Assembly: GCA_024690425.1 (NCBI GenBank) | Contig: JAILCT010000101.1 | Coordinates: 1-5,001 of the forward strand | Direction: 5' to 3' | From: Lachnospiraceae bacterium | GTDB lineage: Bacteria > Bacillota_A > Clostridia > Lachnospirales > Lachnospiraceae | Length of the DNA: 5,001 bases | Translations under genes and position numbers: made by a program | The notes under the pieces: generated by a model | Told to the model about the DNA's origin: nothing | The model's input: the letters and a program-made list of their open reading frames with translations, nothing else | The model's database searches: none | Shown here: positions 4,744-5,001 of the stretch, in pieces | Position numbering within the stretch: position 1 is the first letter of the stretch | Layout: every line of letters starts with the position of its first letter

Positions 4744-5001
4744 TTAATAAATATTAATATTTCGGTATTTTCCGGCCGGTATGCCGACTTCTTTTTTGAA
4801 AACCCGGCAGAAATAGTTATAGTCTGTAAAACCAACCCTATCAGCAATTTGAACTATCGACATATCAGTTTCAATAAGAAGCCTTTTGGCTTCTTCAAGT
4901 CTTAGATTTTTAATATGCTTTGCAATCCCAATACTCATATATTTTGAGACACTGTCATAGAGCTTATTTTTACTGATATTGAATTCTTCGGTAAGCCTGT
5001 C
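4744..5001 (-). CDS. AraC-family transcriptional regulator, C-terminal DNA-binding part (partial)
   Basis: The frame is open from the right edge of the window to TAA at 4744-4746, giving the last 85 residues. They form most of an AraC/XylS DNA-binding domain: a first helix-turn-helix (LTEEFNISKNKLYDSVSKY, about residues 3-21), the linker helix with IKNLRLEEAKRLL, and the second helix-turn-helix IADRVGFTDYNYFCRVFKKE, followed by the family ending GIPAGKYR. Methionines inside this stretch are not starts, because the domain continues through them to the window edge. The N-terminal part, which would show whether it is a sugar-sensing AraC protein or a YesN-type response regulator, is outside the window. 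It is transcribed toward the metallophosphoesterase remnant. Regulation of the nearby glycosidase is possible in principle but not shown, because the gene is not divergent from it and broken sequence intervenes. Confidence 0.92.
   Translation of the reverse strand, partial: DRLTEEFNISKNKLYDSVSKYMSIGIAKHIKNLRLEEAKRLLIETDMSIVQIADRVGFTDYNYFCRVFKKEVGIPAGKYRNINIY

Noticed and set aside
4749..4762. Perfect 14-nt palindrome AAATATTAATATTT
   Set aside because: It lies in the final codons of the AraC-type gene (alternating Asn/Ile codons) and is pure AT, so coincidence is the simplest reading. A regulator operator at a gene's 3' end is unlikely.

Overview
The window looks like chromosomal DNA from a low-GC anaerobic Firmicute, most likely a Lachnospiraceae member of the Butyrivibrio/Roseburia kind. 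This rests on the moderately AT-rich sequence, heavy use of ATA (Ile) and AGG/AGA (Arg) codons, purine-rich Shine-Dalgarno sites, short GC-stem terminators with T-tracts, and a cytoplasmic GHL6-type glycosidase near an AraC-type regulator. The genus is inference.

Layout, left to right. (1) The last codons of an unidentified gene end at 101, followed by a clear rho-independent terminator (125-163). (2) A 290-codon protein with an N-terminal J-domain (HPD intact) and an unrecognised C-terminal region overlaps by 17 nt the start of a class I SAM methyltransferase gene. The methyltransferase is cut off after about 92 codons and runs into a second terminator (1410-1448). (3) A complete, probably cytoplasmic glycoside hydrolase (666 aa) of the GHL6 / GH151-like alpha-L-fucosidase type follows, with its own candidate promoter and ribosome binding site. 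(4) Eight bases after its stop, a second copy of the J-domain/methyltransferase module begins. Here the J-domain is reduced to its first 30 codons and fused in frame to a full-length methyltransferase. (5) On the minus strand lie a 5' fragment of a membrane-anchored metallophosphoesterase, broken just after its first metal-binding motif, and then the C-terminal HTH region of an AraC-family regulator that runs off the right edge.

The main story is genome rearrangement. Two diverged copies of one two-gene module (86% amino-acid identity in the shared methyltransferase part) flank the glycosidase and have complementary losses: copy 1 keeps the J-protein and loses the methyltransferase's 3' part, while copy 2 keeps the methyltransferase and loses almost all of the J-protein. 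With the broken metallophosphoesterase next door, this marks a recombination-prone insertion site. The J-protein/methyltransferase pair was probably a translationally coupled operon. The glycosidase is probably a carbohydrate-utilisation gene inserted beside or between the copies. I see no CRISPR array, tRNA, rRNA, transposase or recognisable defence system.
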